Assembly: GCA_001798565.1 (NCBI GenBank)
Contig: MGSR01000130.1
Location: 1 to 5,787, forward strand
Length of the DNA stretch: 5,787 nt
Source of the DNA: Deltaproteobacteria bacterium RIFCSPLOWO2_12_FULL_60_16
GTDB lineage: Bacteria; Desulfobacterota; Binatia; UBA9968
Direction of reading: 5' to 3'
In this document: positions 4,827 to 5,787 of the stretch, one piece after another
How positions within the stretch are numbered: position 1 is the stretch's first letter
Layout: each line of letters starts with the position of its first letter
Notes under the pieces: generated by a model
The model's input: the letters and a program-made list of their open reading frames with translations, nothing else
The model's database searches: none
What the model was told of the DNA's origin: nothing
Program-made: the position numbers and the translations under genes

Positions 4827-5787
4827 TCATGACGCTGCCTGTGCCGCGCGGTCGGCTTCAATCTGTTCCAGGCCCAACGTTTCCATAAATGATTCGATGC
4901 GGGACACCGTGCGCCGCTCGTCGAACTCTTTCTCGTCGGCCATGTTGCCCTCGTAGGTCATGACCGGCACCCCCGCTTTAATTAAACCCAGGCGATTTTC
5001 CGAGCTCCCCACGGTCAGCCCTTCACAGCCGCGATTGAGATGGAGGATCACGCCGTTGAGCTTCCACTCATTGACTATCCTGAGCATCATGCGAGTCTTG
5101 ATCCGCGGGTCATAAAAATGCTGCCACTGCGGGCGTGAAAGGTTCCAGTCGGCGGTAATTCTCAGCGCCTCGTCGCGGTTCTTGATTTTGATTCCCAACT
5201 GCTGCGGCGTTTTTCGCGGTCCCCAGCTCCCGTCTTCCTGCTCGCCAAAGATCCCTTCCAGACCGAAGGTGTAAAGGGAGCCCACGGAGACAACGCCGAA
5301 CTGCTCCATGTAGCGGTAAATTTTGAGAAAGCCCCAGGGAGGTTGCGTGTCGGTGATGATCCGGCAGCGTTCGTAAGGCACGGCAGCGATTCCGCGCGCG
5401 ACCCGGTCCTTGACCTCGTCGCGCAGCTCCTCGTAAAAATCAGCGATTTTCTTGGAAGAGCGCTGGAGCGTGGCGAGCACGTAGAGCGAAAACATCGTCT
5501 TCTCGTCCAAAGGGGCCGGAATCGCCTTATTGAGCGTGCAGATCTCAGCCCAAAGGGAGGTGCTGCGGCACTCGTTGTGGACCGCGGCGATGAGTTTCTC
5601 GTCGTCGTACTTTCTCCCGGTGGTCTTCTCCATCCCCTCAATGCTGTCATGCAACTGCTTCACAACGTAGTTCAGTCGTTCCTCGGTCAGGGTCTCATAG
5701 GGACCGACGCAGACATCGATGCAATAGAAAGGGACCTTTTCATGCAGGGAGGCTTCCTGGTCCCACTTCGCGTGGCTGCAGCAAATC
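4827..5787 (-). CDS. bzdO: Benzoyl-CoA reductase catalytic subunit, BcrB/BzdO type (5' end missing)
   Basis: The frame is open to the right edge, giving 319 visible C-terminal residues (codons from 5786) ending QAAS at TGA 4829-4827; a family member is about 440 residues, so roughly the first quarter is outside. An internal GTG at 5663 is not the start, because clear family sequence lies upstream of it. It belongs to the HgdB/BcrB/BcrC family that, as a B-C pair, binds CoA substrate and [4Fe-4S] clusters for ring reduction. Features: ICCSHAKW at the visible N-end, aligning with the conserved Cys region of Bcr[21 protein letters not shown] (38-57), which resembles the BcrB FVVKQL segment; [15 protein letters not shown] (219-233); NRGCEG (251-256, Cys254 a likely ligand); and [19 protein letters not shown] near the end, matching the BcrB C-terminal RLESYFQM region. 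It resembles BcrB more than BcrC, and its place directly before bzdP agrees. A 2-hydroxyacyl-CoA dehydratase subunit is the main alternative, disfavoured by the neighbours. Confidence 0.82.
   Translation of the reverse strand, partial: ICCSHAKWDQEASLHEKVPFYCIDVCVGPYETLTEERLNYVVKQLHDSIEGMEKTTGRKYDDEKLIAAVHNECRSTSLWAEICTLNKAIPAPLDEKTMFSLYVLATLQRSSKKIADFYEELRDEVKDRVARGIAAVPYERCRIITDTQPPWGFLKIYRYMEQFGVVSVGSLYTFGLEGIFGEQEDGSWGPRKTPQQLGIKIKNRDEALRITADWNLSRPQWQHFYDPRIKTRMMLRIVNEWKLNGVILHLNRGCEGLTVGSSENRLGLIKAGVPVMTYEGNMADEKEFDERRTVSRIESFMETLGLEQIEADRAAQAAS

Noticed and set aside
4827..5663. GTG at 5663 as the start of the B-type subunit gene
   Set aside because: The same frame continues upstream to the window edge with family-like sequence (ICCSHAKW, and [11 protein letters not shown] just before the GTG), and no ribosome binding site precedes the GTG.

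Overview
This window is part of an anaerobic aromatic-degradation operon, with every convincing gene on the minus strand. Read in the direction of transcription (right to left) the order is: 3' part of a BcrB/BzdO-type benzoyl-CoA reductase subunit, a BcrD/BzdP-type ATPase subunit, a BcrA/BzdQ-type ATPase subunit, a small 2[4Fe-4S] ferredoxin (BzdM-like), and an 841-residue iron-sulfur/FAD oxidoreductase (BzdV-like). This matches the bzd arrangement of the Azoarcus type of class I (ATP-dependent) benzoyl-CoA reductase (N-O-P-Q-M-...-V). The closely related 3-methylbenzoyl-CoA reductases (mbd type) cannot be excluded from sequence alone. The identification rests on motifs and remembered family members, not on a database search.

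The host is a bacterium (or possibly an archaeon) with GC-rich DNA, strong Shine-Dalgarno sequences (AAAGGAG types), some GTG starts and tightly packed genes. The pathway implies anaerobic or facultatively anaerobic growth on aromatic compounds. I cannot name a phylum: class I reductases of this type are known from several unrelated groups.

Layout: 1-156 is a perfect 2 x 78 bp tandem duplication covering the last codons and stop of the bzdV-like gene plus the DNA after it. 125-2650 is the bzdV-like gene. 2651-2800 is a gap that holds a tightly fitting 47-codon ORF flanked by two copies of a 12-bp sequence. 2801-3088 is the ferredoxin, whose GTG start overlaps the stop of bzdQ (3088-3957). 3977-4741 is bzdP, with a GTG start and a near-perfect ribosome binding site. 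4742-4826 is an 85-bp gap with a 9-bp quasi-repeat. 4827 to the right edge is the incomplete bzdO-like gene; its 5' end and the expected bzdN (BcrC-type) gene lie outside.

How the parts should work together (family knowledge): the B and C subunits carry the site where benzoyl-CoA is reduced to the cyclic 1,5-dienoyl-CoA. The A and D subunits share a bridging [4Fe-4S] cluster and hydrolyse ATP to push low-potential electrons into that site. The ferredoxin delivers the electrons. The BzdV-like protein, a NuoG-like iron-sulfur module fused to a GltD/NfnB-like FAD/NAD(P) module, probably recharges the ferredoxin. The most interesting points are the C-terminal GIY-YIG-like extension of the BzdV-like protein, the small ORF with duplicated start/stop junctions, and the tandem duplication at the end of bzdV.
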